The notes below the pieces were generated by a model, which did not search any database, was not told the DNA's origin, and saw only the letters and a program-made list of their open reading frames with translations. From Gammaproteobacteria bacterium (GTDB lineage Bacteria > Pseudomonadota > Gammaproteobacteria > Eutrophobiales > Eutrophobiaceae), in NCBI GenBank assembly GCA_004297165.1, contig SCUJ01000006.1, forward strand, positions 62,001 through 126,000: a stretch of DNA of 64,000 bases, in the 5' to 3' direction. Numbering within the stretch: position 1 is the stretch's first letter; the number at the start of each line of letters is the position of its first letter. The translations under genes and the position numbers were made by a program. Shown piece by piece: positions 43,886 to 54,135 of this stretch.

Positions 43886-46267
43886 ATGACAGATGACGGC
43901 ATAACAATCGAGGTGAACGGCAAGTCTCTGCCCGCGCGCAAGGGTCAGATGCTGATCGAGGTCACCGATGCCAACGGCATTTATGTGCCGCGCTTCTGTT
44001 ATCACAAGAAACTGACCGTGGCCGCCAACTGCCGGATGTGCCTGGTCGAGGTGGAGAAGGCGCCGAAACCCGTGCCGGCCTGCGCCACCCCGGTCATGAA
44101 CGGCATGAAGGTCTTCACCCGCAGCCCGCTCGCCGTGGAGGCGCAGAAGTCCGTCATGGAGTTTCTGCTCATCAATCATCCCCTCGATTGCCCCATCTGC
44201 GATCAGGGTGGGGAATGCGAATTGCAGGATCTGGCCATGGGTTACGGTCGCGATGTCTCCCGTTACCAGGAACGCAAGCGCGTCGTGGGGGATCGGGACA
44301 TCGGGCCGCTGGTCCAGACCGAGATGACCCGCTGCATCCATTGCACCCGCTGCGTGCGCTTCGGCGAGGAGATCGCCGGCCTGCGCGAGCTCGGGGCCAC
44401 GGGCCGGGGCGAACACACCCTGATCGGCACCTATGTCGAAAAGGCGATGGAATCGGAACTCTCCGGCAATGTCATCGACCTCTGTCCGGTGGGCGCGCTC
44501 ACCTCGAAGCCCTTCCGCTTTTCAGCCCGGACTTGGGAGATGCGTCAGATGTCAGGGATTGCCCCGCATGACGGCATCGGCTCGAATCTGCATTTTCATG
44601 TGAAGGGGCAGACTGTGAAACGCGTGGTCCCGGCCGAGAACGAGAGCATCAACGAGGTCTGGCTCTCCGATCGGGATCGGTTCAGTTATGAAGGGCTCTA
44701 CAGCGACGACCGTCTTTCGACCCCCATGGTCAAGCAGGGCGAAGAGTGGCGGGAGGTGGACTGGATGACGGCCTTCGAGGTGATCAAGGACCGCCTCGGG
44801 CTCATCCTGAACGCGGGTGGCCCCGAACGCATCGGCGCGCTGGCCGCGCCCACCTCGACCACGGAAGAATTGTACCTCTTGCAGAAACTCATGCGCGGCC
44901 TGGGTTCGAACAACATCGACCATCGTCTGCGGCAGACGGATTTCGGCGACGATACGGAGGCCCCGATATTTCCCTGGCTCGGTCAATCCATCGTCGAACT
45001 GGAACAGCTTGATGCCGCTTTGCTGATAGGGGGCAATGTACGCAAGCAGCAACCCCTGTTGAACCATCGACTGCGCAAGGCGGCCGGCAAGGGCGCGGCG
45101 ATCATGGCGGTGAATCCCGTCGATTACGAATTCAATTACCCGCTCGCCGCACGGATCGTCGCCGGTCCGGGACAGATCCCCGCCGCATTGGCCGGGATCG
45201 TCCAGGCCCTGCTGGAGGCGGGCAGGACCCTGCCCGATCCCTCCGCTGCCGCATTGTTGAACGGGATACAGGCCGACGCGAACCACCGGGCCATCGCTGA
45301 CCGGTTGCTCAAAGCCGGCAAAGCCGCGGTCCTGCTGGGCGATCTGGCCATGAACCTGCCGGGACTTCCGGCGGTGCGTTATCTGTCGGGGATTATTGCC
45401 GCGATGACCGGGGCCAGGTTCGGATATGCGGGAACGGCCGCGAACGGCAGCGGGGCCTGGCTTGCCGGGGCCGTGCCGCACCGGCTGCCGGGAGGCCAAC
45501 CTTCGCCGCATGCGGGACTGAACGCCCGCGCGATGCTGGAGCGGCGGCTCTCCGCCTACGTACTGCTGAATGTCGAACCGGAATTTGATTGTCATGACCC
45601 GGTCGGCGCCCGTAACGCCCTCGGTGGCGCACAATGCGTCATCGCCATTACGGCATACCGGACGTCGGCGATGAATTTTTATGCCGATGTCCTCCTGCCG
45701 GCCGCCATCTACGCCGAGAATGAAGGCAGTTTCATCAACGTGGAGGGCAGGGAACAACGCTTCGGCGCCGCAGTGCGGCCTCAGGGCGAGGCCCGTCCGG
45801 CCTGGAAGATCCTGCGTGTGCTCGGCGAGAGTTTTTGTCCCGGCGCATTCAACCTGGACGATATCGAAGCGGTGCATGCCGCGATCCATGCGGATATGCA
45901 AGGGATCGAACCGCGGAATCTCGACGCCTGGCTGCGGCCGGACAGTCTGCCGTGGGTGAACGGCGCGCTGCAACGCCTGACGGAGGTGCCAATCTATTCA
46001 GGCGACCCCCTGGTGCGCCGCGCCCGGTCGCTGCAACGTACGCATGACGCGGGCGACGGTATGGCACATATCGCGCCGGGTGATGCCGGCCGGCAGGGCA
46101 TCACGAATGGCGATCGGATTTTGCTGAAGCAGGGCGGAGAGACCGCGGAGTTGCCCGCAGTGATTGACGCTCGGCTGCCCGAGGGCACGCTCCTGTTGCA
46201 GGCCGGCAATCCGGCGTGTTTCGGGCTCGGACCGGAAACGGGAGAGATCGAGATCGGGCGCGCCTGA
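43886..46267 (+). CDS. nuoG: NADH-quinone oxidoreductase subunit G
   Basis: A 793-residue subunit (75-kDa type). The N-terminal ferredoxin part holds [2Fe-2S] N1b ([20 protein letters not shown]), then a His/Cys cluster site in [20 protein letters not shown] and a four-Cys site beginning [19 protein letters not shown]. The remainder is a molybdopterin-oxidoreductase-like fold that binds no cofactor in complex I. The ATG at 43886 lies inside a heptamer unit (ACCAATG) and no Shine-Dalgarno is visible. The translated N-terminus [12 protein letters not shown] matches the family, so this start is probably real. Confidence 0.95.
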   Translation: MTDDGITIEVNGKSLPARKGQMLIEVTDANGIYVPRFCYHKKLTVAANCRMCLVEVEKAPKPVPACATPVMNGMKVFTRSPLAVEAQKSVMEFLLINHPLDCPICDQGGECELQDLAMGYGRDVSRYQERKRVVGDRDIGPLVQTEMTRCIHCTRCVRFGEEIAGLRELGATGRGEHTLIGTYVEKAMESELSGNVIDLCPVGALTSKPFRFSARTWEMRQMSGIAPHDGIGSNLHFHVKGQTVKRVVPAENESINEVWLSDRDRFSYEGLYSDDRLSTPMVKQGEEWREVDWMTAFEVIKDRLGLILNAGGPERIGALAAPTSTTEELYLLQKLMRGLGSNNIDHRLRQTDFGDDTEAPIFPWLGQSIVELEQLDAALLIGGNVRKQQPLLNHRLRKAAGKGAAIMAVNPVDYEFNYPLAARIVAGPGQIPAALAGIVQALLEAGRTLPDPSAAALLNGIQADANHRAIADRLLKAGKAAVLLGDLAMNLPGLPAVRYLSGIIAAMTGARFGYAGTAANGSGAWLAGAVPHRLPGGQPSPHAGLNARAMLERRLSAYVLLNVEPEFDCHDPVGARNALGGAQCVIAITAYRTSAMNFYADVLLPAAIYAENEGSFINVEGREQRFGAAVRPQGEARPAWKILRVLGESFCPGAFNLDDIEAVHAAIHADMQGIEPRNLDAWLRPDSLPWVNGALQRLTEVPIYSGDPLVRRARSLQRTHDAGDGMAHIAPGDAGRQGITNGDRILLKQGGETAELPAVIDARLPEGTLLLQAGNPACFGLGPETGEIEIGRA

Positions 46268-46280
46268 CGGAAACGAGACC

Positions 46281-47369
46281 ATGTTCGAATTCATCAGACA
46301 ACAATTATGGACACCCCTGATTAACTTCATGGTGCCGGAGGCCTACCAGGGCTATGCCCTGCTTACCCTGGATGCCCTTACCAAGGTGATTGTGGTACTG
46401 GTGTGCGTGCTGACGGCGTTCGCCTATACCACATACGCCGAGCGCCGCATCATCGGTCTGATCCAGTTGCGCCTCGGTCCGAACCGGGTGGGTTTCTTCG
46501 GCTTCCACACTTTCGGTCTCGCGCAACCTCTTGCCGATGGCGTGAAGGCGATCTTCAAGGAAATCATCATCCCGACCGGCGCCAACAAAACCTTGTTCAT
46601 CATCGCGCCCGTCCTTTCGCTCGGTCCCGCGCTCGCGGCCTGGGCGGTGATCCCCTTCAGCGAGGGCATGGTGCTGGCCGACATCAACGCCGGCCTGCTG
46701 TACGTGATCGCGCTGACCTCGCTTGCGGTCTACGGCATCATCATCGCGGGCTGGGCCTCGAATTCCAAATACGCCTTCCTGGGGGCAATGCGATCCGCGG
46801 CGCAGATCGTCGCCTACGAGATCGCCATGGGCTTCGCCCTGGTGGGGGTTCTGGTGGCGTCTGGCAGTCTCAACCTGGGGGATATCGTACGGGCCCAGTC
46901 CGGCAGCGTGCTTAACTGGTTCTGGCTGCCGCTCCTGCCGCTGTTCCTGGTGTATTACATCTCCGGTGTCGCCGAGACTAATCGCGCGCCGTTCGATGTG
47001 GTGGAAGGGGAGACCGAGATCGTGGCGGGTTATCAGGTGGAATACAGCGGCATGCACTTCGCCATATTCTTCATGGCCGAGTACGCCAACATGATCCTGG
47101 TCTCGACGCTGACCGCCATCATGTTCTGGGGCGGCTGGCTGTCGCCGTTTCAGGGCGTGCCGGTGCTGGGCGAGCCGCACATCCTCTGGCTCCTGGCGAA
47201 GGCAGCCTTCTTTCTTTATCTGTTTCTTTGGATCCGGGCGACCTTTCCGCGGTATCGTTACGATCAGATCATGCGGCTCGGCTGGAAGGTGTTCATACCG
47301 ATCACCATCGTCTGGATCGTGGTCGTCGCCGGGCTGGTTGTGAGCCATATACCACCGTGGTTCAATTGA
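46281..47369 (+). CDS. nuoH: NADH-quinone oxidoreductase subunit H
   Basis: A 362-residue membrane subunit (ND1 type) with eight or more helices, joining the membrane arm to the quinone site. Conserved [55 protein letters not shown] and [18 protein letters not shown] are present. ATG 46281 ([10 protein letters not shown]) lies 13 bases after nuoG. It is followed by a 28-base heptamer array that ends on the nuoI start. Confidence 0.97.
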   Translation: MFEFIRQQLWTPLINFMVPEAYQGYALLTLDALTKVIVVLVCVLTAFAYTTYAERRIIGLIQLRLGPNRVGFFGFHTFGLAQPLADGVKAIFKEIIIPTGANKTLFIIAPVLSLGPALAAWAVIPFSEGMVLADINAGLLYVIALTSLAVYGIIIAGWASNSKYAFLGAMRSAAQIVAYEIAMGFALVGVLVASGSLNLGDIVRAQSGSVLNWFWLPLLPLFLVYYISGVAETNRAPFDVVEGETEIVAGYQVEYSGMHFAIFFMAEYANMILVSTLTAIMFWGGWLSPFQGVPVLGEPHILWLLAKAAFFLYLFLWIRATFPRYRYDQIMRLGWKVFIPITIVWIVVVAGLVVSHIPPWFN

Positions 47370-47382
47370 TCAATGCACTACA

Positions 47383-47410
47383 CCCTATTACCTATTACCT
47401 ATAACCTATG
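47383..47410. repeat. four tandem heptamers ending in the nuoI start codon
   Basis: CCCTATT, ACCTATT, ACCTATA, ACCTATG occupy 47383-47410 without interruption. The final ATG is the first in-frame start of nuoI. The array fills the site where a Shine-Dalgarno sequence would be expected. The units match the right arm at 2030-2099 in style. Confidence 0.85.
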
Positions 47411-47902
47411 GTGATGCAAGCGATCCGAAATTATCTCAAGAGCCTCTTTCTCCTGGAGATGCTCAAGGGTCTGCTGCTGACCAACCGTTACCTGTTCAAG
47501 CGCAAGATCACCGTTCAGTATCCGGAGGAGAAGACCCCTCAGTCGAACCGCTTCCGGGGACTGCACGCCCTGCGCCGCTACCCCAACGGCGAGGAACGCT
47601 GCATCGCCTGCAAACTGTGCGAGGCGGTGTGTCCCGCGGTCGCGATCACCATTGAATCGGAAATGCGGGCGGATGGTTCCCGCCGCACGACCCGTTACGA
47701 CATCGATCTGGCGAAGTGTATCTATTGCGGCTTTTGCGAGGAATCCTGCCCGGTGGACTCCATCGTCATGACCCGGATCTTCGAGTACCACGGGGAAAAG
47801 AAAGAGGACCTGATCATGACCAAGCAACGACTGCTGGAGGTTGGCGATCGCAATGAGGCGCAGATCGCCGCCGATAGGGCGCAGGACGCCAGGTACAGGT
47901 AA
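47408..47902 (+). CDS. nuoI: NADH-quinone oxidoreductase subunit I
   Basis: A 164-residue subunit with two [4Fe-4S] clusters (N6a, N6b): [12 protein letters not shown] and [12 protein letters not shown], plus [16 protein letters not shown]. Three starts are adjacent (ATG 47408, GTG 47411, ATG 47414). Homologues begin at about the third, so [10 protein letters not shown] is possible. No ordinary ribosome binding site exists because the upstream bases are a heptamer array. Confidence 0.95.
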   Translation: MVMQAIRNYLKSLFLLEMLKGLLLTNRYLFKRKITVQYPEEKTPQSNRFRGLHALRRYPNGEERCIACKLCEAVCPAVAITIESEMRADGSRRTTRYDIDLAKCIYCGFCEESCPVDSIVMTRIFEYHGEKKEDLIMTKQRLLEVGDRNEAQIAADRAQDARYR

Positions 47903-47910
47903 AGGACGCC

Positions 47911-48510
47911 ATGATCGAGCAGACACTTTTTTATATTGCCGCGGCCGTGCTGGTCTTCGCCGCCAGCGCGGTGATCACCGTGCGCAATCCCGTGGTCGCC
48001 GCGCTGACCCTGGTGTTGTGCTTCTTCTGCAACGCAGCCATCTGGCTGTTGCTGGAGGCCGAATTCCTCGCCATCGTGCTGGTGCTTGTCTACGTCGGCG
48101 CGGTGATGGTGCTGTTCCTGTTCGTGGTGATGATGCTGGACATCAATATCGCCGAACTGCGCAAGGGTTTTTCCGGATTTCTCCCCATCGGCGTGACGGT
48201 CGCACTGATAATGGTCATCAGCATGGTGCTCGTGCTGGCCTCCGGGTATTTCGCGGGACCGGAGTACGTGCCGCTCAAGCACGCGGCGGAATACAGCAAC
48301 ACACGTGAACTCGGCCTGCTGTTGTACTCGGAATATCTCTATCCCTTCGAGATCGCCGGGGCGATCCTGCTGGTGGCGATCGTCGCCGCCATTGCCCTCA
48401 CCCACAGGCGTGCCAAAAACAACAAATCCCCGGCCCCCGGGACCCAGGTGGCCGTCAAGCGGGAGGACCGCATCCGGCTGGTCAAGATGAAGACGGAGCA
48501 ACAATCATGA
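47911..48510 (+). CDS. nuoJ: NADH-quinone oxidoreductase subunit J
   Basis: A 199-residue membrane subunit (ND6 type) with five helices; [20 protein letters not shown] and [17 protein letters not shown] are characteristic. The C-terminal 40 residues are basic and cytoplasmic ([16 protein letters not shown]). AAGGA precedes ATG 47911, and the stop overlaps nuoK by 4 bases. Confidence 0.96.
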   Translation: MIEQTLFYIAAAVLVFAASAVITVRNPVVAALTLVLCFFCNAAIWLLLEAEFLAIVLVLVYVGAVMVLFLFVVMMLDINIAELRKGFSGFLPIGVTVALIMVISMVLVLASGYFAGPEYVPLKHAAEYSNTRELGLLLYSEYLYPFEIAGAILLVAIVAAIALTHRRAKNNKSPAPGTQVAVKREDRIRLVKMKTEQQS

Positions 48511-48812
48511 TCGCCCTCCAGCAAGTCCTGGTCCTCGGCGCCATCCTGTTCTGCATCAGCGTGGCGGGGATCTTCATCAACCGCAAGAATGTTCTGATCC
48601 TGCTGATGTGCATCGAACTGATGCTGCTGTCGGTGAACCTGAATTTCATCGCCTTCTCGCATTTCCTGGGCAACATCCACGGCCAGGTCTTCGTGTTCTT
48701 CATCCTGACGGTCGCGGCCGCCGAGTCTGCCATTGGGCTCGCGATCCTGGTGGTGCTGTTCCGCAACCGCGGGACCATCAATGTCACCGAACTGGATTCG
48801 ATGAAGGGCTGA
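48507..48812 (+). CDS. nuoK: NADH-quinone oxidoreductase subunit K
   Basis: A 101-residue membrane subunit (ND4L type) with three helices. The two intramembrane glutamates of the proton path lie in [18 protein letters not shown] and in [23 protein letters not shown] 48507 overlaps the nuoJ stop by 4 bases; nuoL follows 2 bases after the stop. Confidence 0.97.
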   Translation: MIALQQVLVLGAILFCISVAGIFINRKNVLILLMCIELMLLSVNLNFIAFSHFLGNIHGQVFVFFILTVAAAESAIGLAILVVLFRNRGTINVTELDSMKG

Positions 48813-48814
48813 CC

Positions 48815-50785
48815 ATGAGCGATACCATCTATCTTGCCATCGTGCTCGCGCCGCTCATCGGCGCGGTAATCGCCGGGCTATTTGGCCGGGTCATCGGCAG
48901 GAGCGGGGCGCACTGGGTCACCATTGCCGGGGTCGGGATCGCCGCCATACTCTCGCTCGTCGTCTACAAGCACGTGGTCTTTGACGGCGCTGCTGTCCAT
49001 AACGCGGCGCTTTACACCTGGCTCAAGACCGGCGGTTTGTCCATCGAGGTGGGCTTCCTGATCGATCGCCTGTCCGCCACGATGATGGTCGTGGTGACCT
49101 TCGTCTCCTGGATGATCCATATCTACACCATCGGTTACATGCACGATGACCCCGGCTACCAGCGGTTCTTCAGCTACATGTCGCTGTTCACCTTCGCCAT
49201 GCTGATGCTGGTGATGTCGAACAACTTCATGCAACTGTTCTTCGGCTGGGAGGGCGTCGGCCTCGTCTCCTACCTGCTCATCGGTTTCTGGTTCAAACGG
49301 GAGACCGCGATCTTCGCGAACCTCAAGGCCTTCCTCGTGAACCGGGTGGGTGATTTCGGCTTCCTGCTCGGCATTGCCGCGATCCTGATGTACTTCCACT
49401 CGCTTGACTACGCGACAGTCTTCGCGATGGCGCCGGGACTCGCCGCCACGACGATCGAGATTTTCGAGGGCAGGGAATGGCTGCTCATGAGCTTCATCTG
49501 CATCTGTCTCTTCATCGGGGCGATGGGCAAGTCCGCGCAGGTCCCGTTGCACGTCTGGCTGCCGGATTCGATGGAAGGCCCGACGCCCATCTCGGCCCTG
49601 ATCCACGCGGCCACGATGGTCACCGCCGGGATCTTCATGGTCGCACGCATGTCGCCGCTCTATGAGTTATCGGAGACGGCCTTGAGCATGGTCCTGATCG
49701 TCGGGGCCATCACCGCCTTCTTCATGGGCCTGGTCGGCCTGGTGCAGAACGACATCAAGCGCGTGGTCGCCTATTCCACGCTCTCGCAACTCGGTTACAT
49801 GACGGTGGCCCTCGGGGCCTCGGCCTACGCGGCCGCGATCTTCCATCTCGTCACGCACGCCTTTTTCAAGGCGTTGCTCTTCCTCGGCGCCGGTTCGGTG
49901 ATCATCGCCATGCACCATGAGCAGGACATGCGCAGGATGGGCGGACTGTCCCGTTACCTGCCGGTGACCTGGATCACCTGCCTCGTTGGCTCGCTTGCCC
50001 TGATCGGTTTTCCGGGCACGGCCGGATTCTTCTCCAAGGACGCCATCATCGAGGCGGTGCACGAGTCGCAGCGCTTCGGCTCGGGGTTTGCCTACGTCGC
50101 GGTCCTGGCGGGCGTGTTCGTCACCGCGCTCTATTCCTTCCGGCTGTTCTTCCTGACCTTCCATGGCGCGCCGCGAATGGATCATCACACCCGCGAACAC
50201 CTGCACGAGTCGCCGAAGGTGGTCACTGTTCCGCTGACGGTACTGGCGATCCCCTCCGCCGTGCTCGGCTGGTTCCTGGCCGGTCCCATGCTCTATCAGG
50301 GTTATTTCCAGGACGCCATCCACGTCGCGCATGAGAACGATGTCCTGGGCGAGATGGCGGAAGGCTATCACGGGACCTGGCAATTCCTGCTGCATGCCTT
50401 CGGCGCGCCGGTGATCTACATCGCCTTTGCCGGTGTCCTGACGGCCTGGCTGTTGTATCTCAAATATCCCCACGTGCCGGCGCAACTCGCCGAACGTTTC
50501 GATTTTCTCTACCGCATCCTGGTGAACAAATACGGCTTCGACAGCGCCTATCAGAAACTCTTTGCGGAGGGCGCCCGCCGGATCGGGGAGGGCCTGTGGC
50601 GGGCCGGCGATATCACGATCATCGACGACATCTGCGTCAACGGCAGCGGCCACGTAGTGCGCTGGTGCGCGGGTCTGCTGCGGCGGCTGCAATCGGGTTT
50701 TCTCTATGACTATGCCTTTGCCATGATCATCGGCCTGCTCCTGTTGCTGGGTTATTTCCTGCCCTGGGCCAGTCTGCTGGGATAG
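48815..50785 (+). CDS. nuoL: NADH-quinone oxidoreductase subunit L
   Basis: A 656-residue proton-pumping membrane subunit (ND5 type), the most distal in the arm, with about 15 helices and the long lateral helix at its C-terminus. Family blocks: FFGWEGVGLVSYLLIGFW, GKSAQVPLHVWLPDSMEGPT, HAATMVTAGIFMVARM, and VQNDIKRVVAYSTLSQLGYM with key Lys. AAGGG precedes ATG 48815. The gap to nuoM contains three heptamer units. Confidence 0.97.
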   Translation: MSDTIYLAIVLAPLIGAVIAGLFGRVIGRSGAHWVTIAGVGIAAILSLVVYKHVVFDGAAVHNAALYTWLKTGGLSIEVGFLIDRLSATMMVVVTFVSWMIHIYTIGYMHDDPGYQRFFSYMSLFTFAMLMLVMSNNFMQLFFGWEGVGLVSYLLIGFWFKRETAIFANLKAFLVNRVGDFGFLLGIAAILMYFHSLDYATVFAMAPGLAATTIEIFEGREWLLMSFICICLFIGAMGKSAQVPLHVWLPDSMEGPTPISALIHAATMVTAGIFMVARMSPLYELSETALSMVLIVGAITAFFMGLVGLVQNDIKRVVAYSTLSQLGYMTVALGASAYAAAIFHLVTHAFFKALLFLGAGSVIIAMHHEQDMRRMGGLSRYLPVTWITCLVGSLALIGFPGTAGFFSKDAIIEAVHESQRFGSGFAYVAVLAGVFVTALYSFRLFFLTFHGAPRMDHHTREHLHESPKVVTVPLTVLAIPSAVLGWFLAGPMLYQGYFQDAIHVAHENDVLGEMAEGYHGTWQFLLHAFGAPVIYIAFAGVLTAWLLYLKYPHVPAQLAERFDFLYRILVNKYGFDSAYQKLFAEGARRIGEGLWRAGDITIIDDICVNGSGHVVRWCAGLLRRLQSGFLYDYAFAMIIGLLLLLGYFLPWASLLG

Positions 50786-50815
50786 AGACGCGGATCGCCG
50801 CCAATCACGCTACGA

Positions 50816-50836
50816 ATGACAAATAACAAGTGACAA
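50816..50836. repeat. three heptamer units immediately upstream of nuoM
   Basis: ATGACAA, ATAACAA, GTGACAA fill 50816-50836 and end one base before the nuoM ATG. The units share the ACAAGTGACA core of the nuoF-nuoG array. No Shine-Dalgarno sequence is seen between the array and the start. Confidence 0.7.
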
Positions 50837-50837
50837 C

Positions 50838-52355
50838 ATGCTAGAGAATCTGCCCCTACTCAGCCTGATCATCTGGGCCCCCATACTCGGCGGCGTCTGG
50901 GTGTTGTACGCCGGGGATCGGCAGGAACTGTCGGTGAAGTATTTCTCGCTGGCCGTCGCCATCCTGACGTTCCTGCTCTCCGTATTGCTCATGGCGGGAT
51001 TCGACAACAGCCTCTGGAACATGCAGTTCAGCGAGAAGTTCGCCTGGATCGAGGCCTTCGACATCAATTATCACCTTGGCATCGACGGTATCTCGCTGCC
51101 GCTGATCGTGTTGACCACCTTCACCACCATCCTCGTTATCATCGCGGGCTGGGAGGTGATCGAGCATCGCATCTCGCAGTATCTTGCGGCCTTCCTCATC
51201 CTTGAGGGCTGCATGATCGGGGCCTTCGCCGCGCTGGACGCCATCCTCTTCTATGTCTTCTGGGAGGCGATGCTGATCCCGATGTTCCTCATCATCGGGG
51301 TATGGGGCGGACCGCGGCGCGTTTACGCCACGATCAAGTTCTTCCTCTACACCTTTCTTGGCTCGGTGTTCATGCTGGTCGCCCTGCTGTACCTCTACAG
51401 CGAGGGCGGCAGCTTCGCGATCCTGGACATGCATCAGCTCCCGCTCAACCTGACCGAGCAGAAGCTGATCTTCCTCGCCTTTCTCGCGGCCTTTGCGGTC
51501 AAGGTGCCGATGTGGCCGGTGCATACCTGGCTGCCGGACGCGCACGTCGAGGCACCGACCGGCGGCTCCGTGATCCTCGCGGCCATCCTGCTGAAGATGG
51601 GCGGCTACGGACTGCTCCGCTTCAGCCTGCCGATCGCACCGGACGCGAGCCAGGCCTTCGACGGACTTATGATCACACTCTCCCTGATCGCGATTGTCTA
51701 CATCGGTTTCGTCGCGCTCGTGCAGCAGGACATGAAAAAGCTGATCGCCTATTCCTCCATCTCCCACATGGGTTTCGTCACCCTGGGCCTGTTCATCGGC
51801 TTTCGCATCCTCGCGGCGACCGGTTCCAGCGAGGGGGCGATCATGGGGCTTGAAGGCGGTATGATGCAGATGATCTCCCACGGCTTCATCTCGGGCGCGC
51901 TGTTCCTGTGCGTCGGGGTGATGTACGACCGCATGCACAGCCGCATGATCAAGGACTACGGCGGCGTGGCGAACACCATGCCGGCCTTCGCCGCCTTCAT
52001 GATGCTCTTCGCCATGGCCAACTCCGGCCTGCCGGGGACCTCGGGCTTCGTCGGCGAGTTCATGGTGATCCTGAGCAGCTTCCAGGCCTCGTTCTGGATC
52101 GCGTTGCTGGCCGCGACCATCCTGATCCTCGGCGCCGCCTACACCTTGTGGATGTACAAGCGGGTCATCTTCGGCGATATTGCGAACGAGCACGTGGCCG
52201 AGTTGCAGGACATCTCCTCGCGGGAAGGTTTGATCCTCGGGGCCCTCGCCATCGCGGTGCTCCTGTTCGGCATCTGGCCCGCGCCCATCTTCGAGATGAT
52301 GCAGCCGACCCTGCAACACCTCTTCGAGCACGTCATACAGACCAAGGCGGGATAG
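50838..52355 (+). CDS. nuoM: NADH-quinone oxidoreductase subunit M
   Basis: A 505-residue antiporter-like membrane subunit (ND4 type) with about 14 helices. FYVFWEAMLIPMFLIIGVWG carries the channel Glu. VKVPMWPVHTWLPDAHVEAP, VQQDMKKLIAYSSISHMGF and SGLPGTSGFVGEFMV are conserved. ATG 50838 lies one base after a heptamer array, which replaces the usual ribosome binding site. nuoN starts 2 bases after the stop. Confidence 0.97.
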   Translation: MLENLPLLSLIIWAPILGGVWVLYAGDRQELSVKYFSLAVAILTFLLSVLLMAGFDNSLWNMQFSEKFAWIEAFDINYHLGIDGISLPLIVLTTFTTILVIIAGWEVIEHRISQYLAAFLILEGCMIGAFAALDAILFYVFWEAMLIPMFLIIGVWGGPRRVYATIKFFLYTFLGSVFMLVALLYLYSEGGSFAILDMHQLPLNLTEQKLIFLAFLAAFAVKVPMWPVHTWLPDAHVEAPTGGSVILAAILLKMGGYGLLRFSLPIAPDASQAFDGLMITLSLIAIVYIGFVALVQQDMKKLIAYSSISHMGFVTLGLFIGFRILAATGSSEGAIMGLEGGMMQMISHGFISGALFLCVGVMYDRMHSRMIKDYGGVANTMPAFAAFMMLFAMANSGLPGTSGFVGEFMVILSSFQASFWIALLAATILILGAAYTLWMYKRVIFGDIANEHVAELQDISSREGLILGALAIAVLLFGIWPAPIFEMMQPTLQHLFEHVIQTKAG

Positions 52356-52357
52356 CG

Positions 52358-53794
52358 ATGGCACTGAGCGCGGAACTTTATTACCTGATCCCGGAAATCA
52401 TCCTGCTTTCCGGCGCCTGTCTTGTCCTCGTGCTGGATGCCGTTCTCGGCAAGGAGCAGTGGTCGTTCACCTATACCCTGACGCAACTCCTCCTGCTCGC
52501 GACCGCGGGGGCCATACTCTTTGTCGATCCGGGGCAGGCGGTTACCGTGCTCGGCGGGAATTTCATCCTGGATCCTCTGGGCGTGCTGCTCAAGGTCAGC
52601 ATCTGTCTGGTCGCCCTGCCGGTGTTCTTCTACGGGCACGATTACAATCTGGAACATGGCCTGCACAAGGGCGAGTATTACATCCTCGGCCTGTTCGCGA
52701 TCCTCGGGATGCTGGTGATGGCCTCCGCCGGCACGTTGCTGACCGTATATCTCGGCCTGGAACTGCTTTCGTTGTCCCTCTATGCCATGGTGGCCATGAA
52801 CCGCGATTCCCGGATGGCCTCCGAGGCGGCCATGAAATATTTCGTCCTGGGCGCGCTCGCCTCGGGCATGCTGCTCTACGGGATCTCCATGCTCTATGGC
52901 GCGACCGGCACGCTGCAACTGGCAGGGCTGGCGAATGCCATCGCGGGTCAGACGGACAACACCCTCATCCTGACCTTCGGCCTGATCTTCGTCATCGTGG
53001 GCATCGCCTTCAAGCTCGGCGCCGTGCCGTTTCACATGTGGGTCCCCGATGTGTACGAGGGTGCGCCGACCTCGGTCACGCTCTTCATCAGCAGTGTGCC
53101 GAAGATAGCCGCCTTCGCCATGGCGATGCGCGTGCTGGTGGACGGCATGCAGCCGCTGGCCGGGGACTGGCAGGGGATGCTGATCATCCTCTCCGTGCTT
53201 TCCATGATCGCCGGCAACGTCATCGCTATCGCCCAGACCAACATCAAGCGGATGTTCGCCTATTCGACCATCTCGCACGTCGGTTTCCTGCTGCTCGGGA
53301 TCATTGCCGCCAGGCCCGCGGGTTACGCGGCGGCGATGTTCTACGTGCTGGTGTATTCCCTGATGAGCATGGGCGGCTTCGCCATGGTCATCCTGCTCGG
53401 GCGCAAGGGCAAGGAGGCGGATCTGCTGGAGGACTTCAAGGGTCTCTCCGAGCGGAGCCCCTGGTTCGCCTTCGTCATGCTGATCCTGATGTTTTCCATG
53501 GCGGGCGTGCCGCCCTTCCTCGGCTTCTGGGCCAAATGGTTCGTGATCATGGAGGTCATCCGGGCCGGGTTCCCGATGCTCGCGGGCATCGCCGTGTTCT
53601 TCTCCGTCATCGGCGCCTATTACTACATCCGCATCATCAAGCTCATGTATTTCGACAAGCCACTCGAGATGAAGGCGATCAAATCCTCCAGACAGATGCG
53701 GACGGTGCTGAGCCTCAATGCCCTGAGTCTCCTCATCCTTGGCCTCTGGCCACCGCTCCTGATGGCGCTGTGCCTTAAGGCCATCGGTCTCTAA
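52358..53794 (+). CDS. nuoN: NADH-quinone oxidoreductase subunit N
   Basis: A 478-residue antiporter-like membrane subunit (ND2 type) with about 14 helices; last gene of the operon. VYLGLELLSLSLYAMVAMNR carries the channel Glu, followed by FKLGAVPFHMWVPDVYEGAP, QTNIKRMFAYSTISHVGFLL and SMAGVPPFLGFWAKWFV. ATG 52358 is 2 bases after nuoM. Confidence 0.97.
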   Translation: MALSAELYYLIPEIILLSGACLVLVLDAVLGKEQWSFTYTLTQLLLLATAGAILFVDPGQAVTVLGGNFILDPLGVLLKVSICLVALPVFFYGHDYNLEHGLHKGEYYILGLFAILGMLVMASAGTLLTVYLGLELLSLSLYAMVAMNRDSRMASEAAMKYFVLGALASGMLLYGISMLYGATGTLQLAGLANAIAGQTDNTLILTFGLIFVIVGIAFKLGAVPFHMWVPDVYEGAPTSVTLFISSVPKIAAFAMAMRVLVDGMQPLAGDWQGMLIILSVLSMIAGNVIAIAQTNIKRMFAYSTISHVGFLLLGIIAARPAGYAAAMFYVLVYSLMSMGGFAMVILLGRKGKEADLLEDFKGLSERSPWFAFVMLILMFSMAGVPPFLGFWAKWFVIMEVIRAGFPMLAGIAVFFSVIGAYYYIRIIKLMYFDKPLEMKAIKSSRQMRTVLSLNALSLLILGLWPPLLMALCLKAIGL

Positions 53795-54135
53795 GCCTTA
53801 AGCAACTTCTTTTAATATCTTCCCCGTCATTCCGGCGGGGCTCGTGTAGGTTGGTGGTGAGTGAAACGAACCCCAACATATTCATCCTGTCCCCGTATCG
53901 TTAACCGGGAACGAGTCAACTTCAATCAGGGCATATAAAAACCATACCCACAGGAGTAGGATCCCCCAGCATCACGAATGTATGGTGTCCTGCAGATATT
54001 GGATGGAGGGGATGTCCATGTATAACTACTTGTCGAATGATGGAAGGAAAAGCAGATGCGATACCCAATCCCATATCCGCTTTTACGACAAATGGCTCTT
54101 TAGCATCTAGTTAGGCACCATAAAGGAGATTTCAA
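53795..54135. other. 341-base gap after the nuo operon; no gene seen
   Basis: No reading frame is supported. CCCCGTCATTCCGGCGGGG at about 53823-53841 could form a short stem and is also a fragment of a common dispersed repeat. From about 53930 base composition becomes AT-richer, marking the edge of the accessory patch. AAGGAG at 54123-54128 is the ribosome binding site of the next gene. Confidence 0.6.
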
